DNA of 7,842 nucleotides from an uncultured Lachnospiraceae bacterium (GCA_947177515.1 CAMWUU010000153.1:1-7842); one strand, 5' to 3'. Shown: positions 1-6,821, counted from the first letter of the stretch. Numbers and translations are program-made. The notes: generated by a model not told the origin, from the letters alone.

Positions 1-1017
1 GTATCGAAATATATGAGTACGAAACTTATAGCTCATTTAATGGGCAGTGGTGCGCGTATATCAGTTACTGTTTTTCTTTTAATCAGTGCATGGTTTATGG
101 TGGAAATGGAGTATAAAGCAAAGAGGATCGTGGATATCTGGTTAGAAACTGTTTTTTATGTTGTTCTATTAAGTATAGCAGGTTATTGTGTTTCTCCCAA
201 TGCAAGTTTATTTACTTTGCTAACCTCATTGTTACCAATAAGTTTTTGGCAGTTATGGTATCCTTCGGCCTATCTTACATGGGTATTGTTTATGCCAGTT
301 TTAAAAAGTATATGCGAGAAACTTAGTGATAGGAGGATGTTGCAGTTTGTTATCTTACATATAGTATTTTTTGTAATTCAATCTTCTTATTTGAGTTTAC
401 AGGATACACGTATAGTGGTTATTGCTTGGTTTAACTTTATTTATTTCTTTGTCTGGTTTTTGAAAAAAAATAAATATAGTCCTATGAAACAGGACTGGTG
501 GAAGAAAATTTCAGCAAGAATGCTTTTAGTTATGGGGGGGATGTTTTATGTTATTTTAGTTTTGTTGGTTTGGGTGTTTCAAAATTATGATATAAGCGTT
601 GCGGGAATTAATATTTCCTTTTATGGTTATAAGTTAATGCGACTGTGGGTAATAGACTATAAGGCTTTACCAAATTTATTAATATCATTACTAATTTTCT
701 TAGGAGTGGAAAAGATAAAACCATGTTATTCAAAGAAAGTAAATACATTGGCAAAAAGTGTTTTTGCTATTTATTGTGCACATGAGGTTCCATTGTTTAA
801 AGATTTTTTGTGGGGGAATATTATAAAATTAAATAATTGTAAGGATATGTTAGCGATAAGATTTTTTATATACATGTTAGTGGTGACGATTATATTTTTC
901 GTGATTGTAATGTTATTTGATTTATTACGTTCTAAGTATTTACACCGATTGGTTATGGGAACAAGGGGATATGGGTGGATGTGTCGAAAAATTGATAAGT
1001 TTATGGAAGAGAAATAA
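1..1017 (+). CDS. Acyltransferase-3-like integral membrane protein, 5' end missing
   Basis: The reading frame is open from base 1 to a TAA at 1015-1017, so the gene probably starts upstream of the window. The first in-frame ATG is at 13, but no ribosome binding site precedes it in the 12 visible bases. The protein is very hydrophobic, with about eight to ten predicted membrane spans. The early segment SVTVFLLISAWFM resembles the second conserved block of acyltransferase family 3 (PF01757), where a GVxxFFLISGY-type motif is usual. The expected first helix with its conserved Arg and His would then lie outside the window. Family members move acetyl or other acyl groups onto sugars of surface polysaccharides, which fits the adjacent rmlA. 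The gene is strikingly AT-rich (about 27% GC counted over 361-420), as is common for capsule or O-antigen specificity genes. It could instead be another polytopic polysaccharide enzyme such as a polymerase; the family call is moderate. Confidence 0.72.
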   Translation, partial: VSKYMSTKLIAHLMGSGARISVTVFLLISAWFMVEMEYKAKRIVDIWLETVFYVVLLSIAGYCVSPNASLFTLLTSLLPISFWQLWYPSAYLTWVLFMPVLKSICEKLSDRRMLQFVILHIVFFVIQSSYLSLQDTRIVVIAWFNFIYFFVWFLKKNKYSPMKQDWWKKISARMLLVMGGMFYVILVLLVWVFQNYDISVAGINISFYGYKLMRLWVIDYKALPNLLISLLIFLGVEKIKPCYSKKVNTLAKSVFAIYCAHEVPLFKDFLWGNIIKLNNCKDMLAIRFFIYMLVVTIIFFVIVMLFDLLRSKYLHRLVMGTRGYGWMCRKIDKFMEEK

Positions 1018-1094
1018 TAAAAACAAGATGAAGAAATATGTAAGAGGATTATCGTCGCTAAAATAAGCAATATATTTAGTGAAAGGAGTTTAGT

Positions 1095-1997
1095 ATGAAA
1101 GGCATAATATTAGCTGGAGGTGCAGGAACAAGGTTATATCCCCTGACTATGGTAACGTCAAAACAATTATTGCCGGTATATGATAAACCGATGATATATT
1201 ATCCTTTATCTACGTTAATGCTTGCAGGGATAAAAGATATAATGATTATATCTACCCCAACAGATTACGCCGATTTTGAAGAACTTTTAGGGGATGGTTC
1301 TTTGTATGGTATAAAATTAACGTATAAGATCCAGCCTTCACCGGATGGATTGGCGCAGGCATTTATCTTAGGGGAAGAGTTTATTGGCGGTGATGCTTGT
1401 GCAATGGTATTGGGTGATAATATTTATTATGGGAATGGTTTTAGTACTGCACTTAGGATGGCTAAAAATAATGCCGAATGTAATGGAAGAGCAACTGTAT
1501 TTGGATATTTTGTGAGTGATCCTGAAAGGTTTGGTATTGTGGAATTTGATGAAAAGGGAAAAGCACTTTCTATTGAAGAAAAACCTCAGAATCCGAAAAG
1601 CAATTATGCAGTTACAGGCCTGTATTTTTATCCTCCCGGAGTGAGTACTATAGCAAAACGAGTCAAACCTTCAAGTAGGGGAGAATTGGAGATTACTACT
1701 ATGAATGGGTTTTACTTGCAAGATGGTATTTTAGATGTCCAGATGTTAGGACGGGGATTTGCCTGGTTGGATACGGGAACGGTGGATAGTCTTGCAGAAG
1801 CAGCGGATTTTGTCAGGATGGTTCAAAACCGTCAGAGTATTATTATTTCGGCTCCGGAAGAGATTGCCTTCCGAAATGGATGGGTTACAGAAGAAAAACT
1901 ATGGGAGTCTGTAGAACGATATGGAAATAGTCCATATGGGATACATTTAAGGAATGTAGCACAGGGAAAAGTTCAATATATTAAGTTAAAAATTTAA
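1095..1997 (+). CDS. rmlA: Glucose-1-phosphate thymidylyltransferase RmlA
   Basis: RmlA joins dTTP and glucose-1-phosphate to give dTDP-glucose and pyrophosphate, the first step of dTDP-L-rhamnose synthesis, in the cytoplasm. The 300-residue product is full length for the family. The nucleotidyltransferase signature GGAGTRLYPLT is at residues 8-18, followed by SKQLLPVYDKPMIYYPLST (22-40), QPSPDGLAQAF (80-90), the metal-binding LGDNIYYG (106-113), EEKPQ (161-165) and GRGFAWLDTGT (219-229). The ATG at 1095 has a good ribosome binding site, AAAGGAG, about eight bases upstream. The gene follows the acyltransferase after a 77-nt gap and precedes the chain-length gene by 23 nt, so it is probably in one operon with the latter. 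rmlB, rmlC and rmlD are not in the window. They may lie upstream, or the dTDP-glucose may feed another deoxysugar. GC is intermediate (about 38% over 1561-1620). Confidence 0.96.
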   Translation: MKGIILAGGAGTRLYPLTMVTSKQLLPVYDKPMIYYPLSTLMLAGIKDIMIISTPTDYADFEELLGDGSLYGIKLTYKIQPSPDGLAQAFILGEEFIGGDACAMVLGDNIYYGNGFSTALRMAKNNAECNGRATVFGYFVSDPERFGIVEFDEKGKALSIEEKPQNPKSNYAVTGLYFYPPGVSTIAKRVKPSSRGELEITTMNGFYLQDGILDVQMLGRGFAWLDTGTVDSLAEAADFVRMVQNRQSIIISAPEEIAFRNGWVTEEKLWESVERYGNSPYGIHLRNVAQGKVQYIKLKI

Positions 1998-2020
1998 AGT
2001 TTTTTGGGAGGCAAAGAATA

Positions 2021-3520
2021 ATGAACGAACAAACATACGAACAAGAAATCAGCATCGGGAAAGTATTCTACCGCATTTTCAGGGACTAGCGGAAAATCTT
2101 CCTAGTTGCCATCATAATTGCACTACTTGCCGGGGCGGGGAATTTTGCCCTGAAAAGGATAAAGACTTCTGACGCAGAATATATCCAAAAAGCGGAAGAA
2201 AACTTTGAACGTGAACTGACCGCATTCCGCGCCACTGGTGAAACCCTGCTGCGCGAGATTGCAAACCTTGAGGAAACGCGCACGGAGCGGGAATCCTACA
2301 ATGCGGATTCCATCCGGATGAAGATTAACCCGTACCGCGAATTTAACGCTTCCCTGCAACTGTATATCTCAACGGACTACCAGATTGTGCCAGAACTGAC
2401 CTACCAGAATATCGACCTTTCAAACCGCATCCTGCAGTCCTACCTTACCTATATGATGAATGGTGATATGTACCAGTATATTTTAGACCACTTATCACAG
2501 CCGGTGGAACTGCGTTATTTAAAAGAAGTGCTTATAATCACCCCGGATTATGACAACCGGATGGTGATGCTTAGCGTGCAGAATGTGGATGCACAGTCCT
2601 GTGAGGAAATCCTGACCTACGCGTTAGAAGGGATTGTTGCAAAGCAGCCGGAGATTGTAAAAGCCATCGGGGAACACGAACTGAACCCGGTTAACCAGGC
2701 AGTATATGAGTCGGTGAACCTCGAACTTGACGAGTGGCAGAAGGCGAATATCCAGTATGTTTCTGATCTGAGTATTAAACTTCAGGAAAAGGCAGAGGAA
2801 TATGCGAAGTGGGAGCGTTCCGAGGAGCCGCAGAAGGAATATACGGTTTCAAGGATTTTAAAGGATTCCATAAAGAAGTTTATTCTTGGCTTCCTGATTG
2901 GCGCGGTGCTTATGGCAGTATTTTGTGCTTTTCAGTATATAATGTCAGAAAAACTCCAGGACGCAAAAGATCTGAAAAACCGGTTTGGCCTGCGTGTGAT
3001 TGCGCAGATACCAAAGGTGCATGGCAGGCGCATCTGGGTCGGTATTGACCGGATGTTTGCGCGAATGGGTGGACTTGTATTATATGAGCGGGACGCGGCA
3101 GCTTTAGCGAAGGTTGCGGCACAAAGTATGGTGGCAGAACTGATGGCATTGGAAACTTCTGTTTTTGGCACTGGGGATGATATGACAGAAGATGGAAAAC
3201 AGACTGTCCATGGGATGAAAAAGGCGGGGGATGCTGGGGAAAAGAAGATCATTGCCTTTACCGGCAACATTTCCGCGCAGGGGATGGAAAAGCTCCTTTC
3301 TGATATGGACTGGGAGGAACAATATCAGGCAAAGGCTGTCCCGAATATACTGGGCGAGGCATCTGCTGTGTCTGCGGTGATGGAGGCGGATTATGTGGTG
3401 CTTGTGGAAGAACAGGAAAAAACTACTTATCCGCAGATCGGACAGGAATTAGAGCAGCTTGATGCGTGGAAAAAGAAAGTGCTTGGGATTATTGTGGTCG
3501 GTGTGGATGCCGTGCCATAA
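2021..3520 (+). pseudogene. Wzz/Wzc-like polysaccharide chain-length (co-polymerase) gene interrupted by an amber codon
   Basis: The ATG at 2021 has a well-spaced GGGAGG site at 2006-2011. The frame reads 22 codons and then meets TAG at 2087-2089. It is afterwards open without further lesion to TAA at 3518-3520, 499 codons if the TAG is read through. The layout is that of a polysaccharide co-polymerase: short cytoplasmic N terminus, first membrane helix at about residues 26-44, a long extracytoplasmic helical region, a second helix at about 287-308, then a cytoplasmic tail. The tail has FGLRVIAQIPKV (about 322-333) and ends in a fold resembling a CpsD/Wzc tyrosine-kinase domain without its Walker A lysine. 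Such proteins set the length of exported polysaccharide at the membrane. The sequence around the stop (RD-stop-RKIF) suggests TGG to TAG, a lost tryptophan. The next in-frame ATG is at 2318, with no convincing ribosome site, and would omit the first helix. A 400-residue product from 2318 is possible but likely non-functional. The final gene of the locus, it is GC-richer than its upstream neighbours. Confidence 0.8.
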
Positions 3521-3561
3521 AAAAAGGGGCAGGACAAAGGGAAAGTCCTGCCCCCTTTTTT
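3519..3561. terminator. Strong bidirectional intrinsic terminator
   Basis: A perfect 10-bp stem, GGGGCAGGAC at 3526-3535 and GTCCTGCCCC at 3545-3554, encloses a 9-nt purine loop. It is followed by one C and six T on the plus strand and preceded by seven A, which form a T run on the minus strand. It sits between two convergent genes, the chain-length gene ending at 3520 and the M56 gene ending at 3603, and should stop transcription from both sides. Confidence 0.93.
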
Positions 3562-3602
3562 ATGGGAAGATTAAAGAAATTGGAATTTTTTGAAATACCA
3601 TT

Positions 3603-5753
3603 CTAATTGTCCGCTGCTGTAATCGAAATACTGCCCTTGACGTTTCTTAGTGTGTCATCCGGAGCCTGAAGGTACAGCCGATAGGTTCCGGGTTTTGCCG
3701 GAGGCTTAACGGTAAAATCCGCAGTACATTTTAGCGCTTCCCCCGGTTGCCGCAGATTATTCACAGACCAATATACGACGTTCTTTTGTTTGCCCTTTAC
3801 GAAAAAGACCTTCATTCTGTTTCCCGTTTCCGCTAAGATGTCATACTCAATTTTATCCCCATTGTACAATGTGAATTCCCCCAGATAAATACTTTCGCCG
3901 GCTGCTACGGTTTTTAAATCAATGGGTATAGTTTCCACATCAACATCATCCGGATCGTCTTCCTTTCTGCCAAATAATTCAATTATTTCCTCTTCGGTCA
4001 TATAAGCAACGCCTGTGATTTTATTATCCATATCACGTATAATTTTGATATTGACGGTTCCTTTCGGGTTCATATCCAGCGTATAAAAGGCTTTGTTAGG
4101 CCGGATGTCCAGAAAGACATTGACAAGCTGGTCTTGGTAGTAATAATTCTTTCCTTCAATTTTAACACCTGCCGCCCCGTATTCCGCCTTTTGTGCCTCT
4201 TCCTGTTCTTTTTCCCGCTTTTCTTTTAGTTTATCAAATTCATCGTCCAGATCCAGCGCATTAAAAAGAACGGATTGGAAAGCCCACTTTTCGTCATCAA
4301 GTGCCCTGTAAAGCCATTCTTCCAATTTCTTATCACTCATATGCATGGCCAGGTTAGAGAAAAAGGCAATGCTGTTGTCTTTATAAACAGTTTCTGCCAA
4401 ATCCAGAATCTGGGTGCAATCCTCGTCAAACAGATTAATGGCAGCTCCGAAAAATGCAATATTATCATCTTCGTAAATCCGGTTTAGCCATTTGTTTTGT
4501 GTTTCCTCGTCCAGATGGGGGAAGGCCATTTGGAACAAAGGCAGACTGCCGGCTTCATAGGATCGCTCGACTATTAAAGAATACTTATTACTGTGTGTGT
4601 CGGTTTCCATCGGTGTGGTATTTTCATTTCCAGAAACTGTAGGATTACTAGACGGCTGTTTGGATGCTGCGGAAATTGGGTAAACACCAATAAAAGTTGC
4701 CCCGAAAACCATCCAAAGTGTCAGCACACCTGTCAGAAGATGTACTGCTGTTGATTTCTTCTTAAAATTCATAATTGCACCTAACCTTTCTTTTAATAGC
4801 TGTTTGTTTTCGCTTAAAGTGACAGATCCGAGATTTTCTTTGTATTTCCCGACTGCCGCCATAGCATCGAGTAAAGTTTTCCCATATTCCTGTGCATTTG
4901 TGCACCCGATTTTTGCGAGGACAGCTTCATCGCAGGAAAATTCGCACGCTTTTGTAATTTCCCGGCTCATAAGATATACAAGCGGGTTAAACCAATGCAG
5001 GCAGAGTGTAATCTGTACAAGCCATTTGTAAAACATATCCCGCCGTTTATAGTGCGTCAGTTCATGCAGGACGATATGCAAAAAATCCTTTTCTGGAATA
5101 TCCACCCTTGGCAATACGATATATGGATGAAAAAAGCCGATCAGCAGCGGTGAGGAAATCAGCGGGTTGACACATAGTTCTATTGGCTTTTTCATACCTG
5201 CCTGTTTTGCAACAACAAAAAAACGATCTAAAATTTCAATGTCAGAAACCGGGGTCAATCCAGCATGGATATACCGTATAAAGCCCTGATAGATGGTTAC
5301 TTTTCTTAACAGCAGCCCCAGTACAACTGCCAGCCAAATCAGCCAGATATGATCGGTAAACATCGACCAAATATCTTGAAGAGGGTTTGACGCTGTTAAA
5401 TCTTCTTTAGGAGGATATGTATTTTCATTGTTCTGTTCCAATCCAACAGAAGGAATCGGGGCATTTTCAGGAATATTAAGTGTAGGCTGCTGTACCGGTA
5501 AAGGAGCGGCTGTGGTGATAGACTGGTCAAAAGCCTGATAAGTTTTCCCAAGCAGATTTGTTTCCGGTCCAAAAGGGAGCAACAACCGCAAAATAACAAT
5601 GAGCCAAATGTAATACTGCCATTGTCGGCTGATTTTCTCTTTTAATATTCGTTTTCCTAAAAGCAGGGTCAGGATTAGTAAACTGCCGGAAAAGGACATG
5701 GATAAAAAAATTTTCATAAATTCTAGTTTAGCATCGGATGTCGGTGGTATCAT
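3603..5753 (-). CDS. BlaR1/MecR1-like M56 family sensor metallopeptidase with a repeat-containing ectodomain
   Basis: This 716-residue membrane zinc peptidase belongs to family M56, whose known members BlaR1 and MecR1 sense an outside signal and trigger cleavage of a BlaI/MecI repressor. The ATG at 5751-5753 follows AAGGAG with an eight-base spacer. Membrane helices are visible near residues 15-33, 46-64, 133-149 and 337-357. The zinc site is HELTH at 230-234, with the third ligand probably Glu271 in ACEFSCDEAV; the block CLHWFNPLVYLMSREI is typical of the family. After the last helix the ectodomain (about 360-716) is not a class D beta-lactamase-like domain: no convincing SxxK, SxN and KTG set is seen. 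It has three to four repeats of about 30 residues (403-509), a charged coiled linker (505-523) and a beta-rich, Ig-like end (about 610-715). The ligand is therefore unlikely to be a beta-lactam. No blaI gene adjoins, though operator-like sites overlap its promoter. It ends in TAG and converges on the polysaccharide locus. Confidence 0.92.
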   Translation of the reverse strand: MIPPTSDAKLEFMKIFLSMSFSGSLLILTLLLGKRILKEKISRQWQYYIWLIVILRLLLPFGPETNLLGKTYQAFDQSITTAAPLPVQQPTLNIPENAPIPSVGLEQNNENTYPPKEDLTASNPLQDIWSMFTDHIWLIWLAVVLGLLLRKVTIYQGFIRYIHAGLTPVSDIEILDRFFVVAKQAGMKKPIELCVNPLISSPLLIGFFHPYIVLPRVDIPEKDFLHIVLHELTHYKRRDMFYKWLVQITLCLHWFNPLVYLMSREITKACEFSCDEAVLAKIGCTNAQEYGKTLLDAMAAVGKYKENLGSVTLSENKQLLKERLGAIMNFKKKSTAVHLLTGVLTLWMVFGATFIGVYPISAASKQPSSNPTVSGNENTTPMETDTHSNKYSLIVERSYEAGSLPLFQMAFPHLDEETQNKWLNRIYEDDNIAFFGAAINLFDEDCTQILDLAETVYKDNSIAFFSNLAMHMSDKKLEEWLYRALDDEKWAFQSVLFNALDLDDEFDKLKEKREKEQEEAQKAEYGAAGVKIEGKNYYYQDQLVNVFLDIRPNKAFYTLDMNPKGTVNIKIIRDMDNKITGVAYMTEEEIIELFGRKEDDPDDVDVETIPIDLKTVAAGESIYLGEFTLYNGDKIEYDILAETGNRMKVFFVKGKQKNVVYWSVNNLRQPGEALKCTADFTVKPPAKPGTYRLYLQAPDDTLRNVKGSISITAADN

Positions 5754-5772
5754 ATTTTGTACTCCTTAATGT

Positions 5773-5787
5773 ATAACATGATGTTGT
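5773..5787. promoter_or_regulatory. Operator-like palindrome 2, at the transcription start of the M56 gene
   Basis: ATAACA-TGA-TGTTGT is a near copy of the palindrome at 5796-5810, with the same half-sites and one mismatch in the right arm. The two centres are 23 bp apart, about two helical turns, so two repressor dimers could sit on roughly the same face. It covers the predicted start point of the M56 transcript. Confidence 0.66.
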
Positions 5788-5792
5788 CTATA

Positions 5793-5821
5793 AATATAAC
5801 ACGATGTTATTTTTTTGTCAA
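5793..5821 (-). promoter_or_regulatory. Promoter of the M56 sensor gene
   Basis: On the minus strand TTGACA (complement of 5816-5821) is followed after exactly 17 bases by TATATT (complement of 5793-5798), a near-perfect sigma-A type promoter. Transcription would start near 5786, about 33 nt before the ATG. The downstream operator dyad falls on the start site and the upstream one inside the spacer and -10 box, as expected for repression by blocking polymerase. Confidence 0.85.
5796..5810. promoter_or_regulatory. Operator-like palindrome 1, in the spacer and -10 of the M56 promoter
   Basis: ATAACA-CGA-TGTTAT is a perfect 6-3-6 inverted repeat. Its ACA...TGT core resembles the ACA-N2-TGT half-site arrangement bound by BlaI, MecI and CopY repressors, although with three rather than two central bases. 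Its location over the -10 region of a BlaR1-like gene supports a BlaI-family site. The cognate repressor is not encoded in the window. Confidence 0.7.
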
Positions 5822-6002
5822 GTCCCTATTTGCAAAAAATAAAGGGTATGTGCCCCACATTATTTGTTCTGTTTTAAAGGGCACATGCCTGTGAAAATGT
5901 TGGTTGGTGTACCTAAAACCAGTGGTACTTTTTGGATACCTTGATGAAATGTTTTTATGGAAATTGGGAGTGGGGGGAAGGGGAAATGGCGCTTTTTTGA
6001 CG
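5822..6002. other. Divergent intergenic stretch without a credible gene
   Basis: This is the part of the 346-nt gap (5754-6099) that holds neither mapped promoter. It contains an imperfect inverted repeat (GGTATGTGCCC at 5845-5855 and GGGCACATGCC at 5879-5889). A short hairpin, GTACC 5909-5913 with GGTAC 5924-5928, is followed by a T run. A G-rich purine stretch lies at 5966-5983. The TTG-initiated frame at 5904-6125 lacks a ribosome site and overlaps the next gene, so it is not called. No mobile-element ends or RNA gene were recognised. Confidence 0.5.
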
Positions 6003-6031
6003 TTGATTTGTGGGACGAAATCGGATATAAT
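6003..6031 (+). promoter_or_regulatory. Promoter of the zinc-ribbon gene
   Basis: TTGATT at 6003-6008 and TATAAT at 6026-6031 are separated by 17 bases, a good sigma-A type promoter. It lies about 70 nt upstream of the ATG at 6100. The leader between them is purine-rich and ends in a GGAGG/AAAGGA ribosome binding region. Confidence 0.8.
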
Positions 6032-6099
6032 CAAAAACACAAAAAGGAATTACATACCGTATTATTATAAACATCAGGGAGGAAGGGGAAAGGAATGGA

Positions 6100-6723
6100 A
6101 TGGGAAATGTAAAAAAATTTTATGATTTACCGTACAATACTTTTTCGGTTTTATCCAAGATGGTGGTGCTCTGCCCAGCATGTGGGAAAGCGGCAACTGT
6201 CCATTTTGATAAAGAGTGTAATAGGGCAATTTTTAAGTGTGGGTCCTGTTATATCAAAAGAGAAACTGTACCCGGGGGAAACCGGGAGGTTGAAATAACT
6301 GCCCAATGTACAATAACGGGGAGATATTTTCGGATTTCAATGCCTGTGAATAAGGTTCATGGGCAGAAGGTACGTTTGAAATGTCATTATTGTGAAGAAT
6401 CCGTTATCGGAGATGTTTCAAGTGTTATAAATCCGCCGTGTATTGTATTTCAGGAGATACATCATGCAAAGGATCCTTATTTTAATTATCCCCTTTATTT
6501 CCAGGCAGGTTTTCGGGGAAAAGTCATATGGGCGTTAAACAGGGAGCACTTACAATATTTGATCGATTATTTGACAGCGGATCTACGTACCGTGAAGAGC
6601 GATTTTTATGAAACTTACAAAACAATGCGTTCCCAGTCCGACCGGCTCCCCAAATTTATGAAAACGGCAAAGAATAGGGAGGGAATTATTAAAGCATTAA
6701 CCAAATTACAGGCGAAAAGATAA
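6100..6723 (+). CDS. Zinc-ribbon protein of unknown function
   Basis: The 207-residue soluble protein has an N-terminal four-cysteine zinc ribbon: CPAC at 25-28 and CGSC at 47-50. A second CxxC (CHYC, 95-98), perhaps with Cys70 nearby, suggests another, possibly degenerate, metal site. The middle holds a conserved-looking block, DPYFNYPLYFQAGFRGK, followed by WALNREHLQYLIDYL. The basic tail has LPKFMKTAKNREGIIKALTKL. From memory, this combination matches a widespread family of small bacterial proteins annotated only as hypothetical or TFIIB-type zinc-ribbon proteins; no biochemical role is known to me. Nucleic-acid binding is plausible but only inferred. The ATG at 6100 has AAAGGA five bases upstream. 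The alternative ATG at 6095 gives only five codons. The gene stands alone, with its own promoter and a terminator, and is divergent from the M56 gene. Confidence 0.85.
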   Translation: MGNVKKFYDLPYNTFSVLSKMVVLCPACGKAATVHFDKECNRAIFKCGSCYIKRETVPGGNREVEITAQCTITGRYFRISMPVNKVHGQKVRLKCHYCEESVIGDVSSVINPPCIVFQEIHHAKDPYFNYPLYFQAGFRGKVIWALNREHLQYLIDYLTADLRTVKSDFYETYKTMRSQSDRLPKFMKTAKNREGIIKALTKLQAKR

Positions 6724-6784
6724 AAATTTTTCTGTCCATGAAAAAGGATTGCTGTTCTGATATAACCCTTGGGTATAAACTAAC

Positions 6785-6821
6785 AAACAAAACGGAACTT
6801 CAAAAAAGTTCCGTTTTGTTT
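6785..6821 (+). terminator. Intrinsic terminator after the zinc-ribbon gene
   Basis: A perfect 16-bp inverted repeat, arms 6785-6800 and 6806-6821 with a CAAAA loop, has GGAACTT/AAGTTCC next to the loop and an outer TTTTGTTT tract acting as the U-rich tail. It lies 61 nt after the stop of the zinc-ribbon gene and 75 to 110 nt before the Big_2 gene. It most likely ends the former. An attenuator role for the latter cannot be excluded. Confidence 0.85.

Noticed and set aside
1028..1066. Twelve-codon frame MKKYVRGLSSLK between the acyltransferase and rmlA
   Set aside because: It has no ribosome binding site and is too short to support; it could be a remnant of a lost gene start but nothing confirms that.
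2087..2089. Amber recoding (pyrrolysine or suppressor tRNA) as explanation of the in-frame TAG
   Set aside because: The M56 gene ends in TAG close to a terminator, so TAG appears to be a normal stop here, and no pyrrolysine-type gene or structure is visible.
2318..3520. Independent 400-residue gene starting at ATG 2318
   Set aside because: No ribosome site precedes it and it lacks the first membrane helix encoded in frame upstream; it is better read as the distal part of the amber-interrupted gene.
5966..5983. G-quadruplex in the intergenic region
   Set aside because: Only three separate G runs are present and the six-base run would need a zero-length loop, so it is not a canonical quadruplex.
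5904..6125. TTG-initiated 73-codon frame before the zinc-ribbon gene
   Set aside because: It has no ribosome site, runs through the promoter at 6003-6031, overlaps the zinc-ribbon gene in another frame and has no recognisable composition or motif.
6761..6777. Small palindrome ACCC-TT-GGGT with AT flanks
   Set aside because: A two-base loop and four-base arms are too little to call a terminator or operator; the strong terminator at 6785-6821 explains the region.
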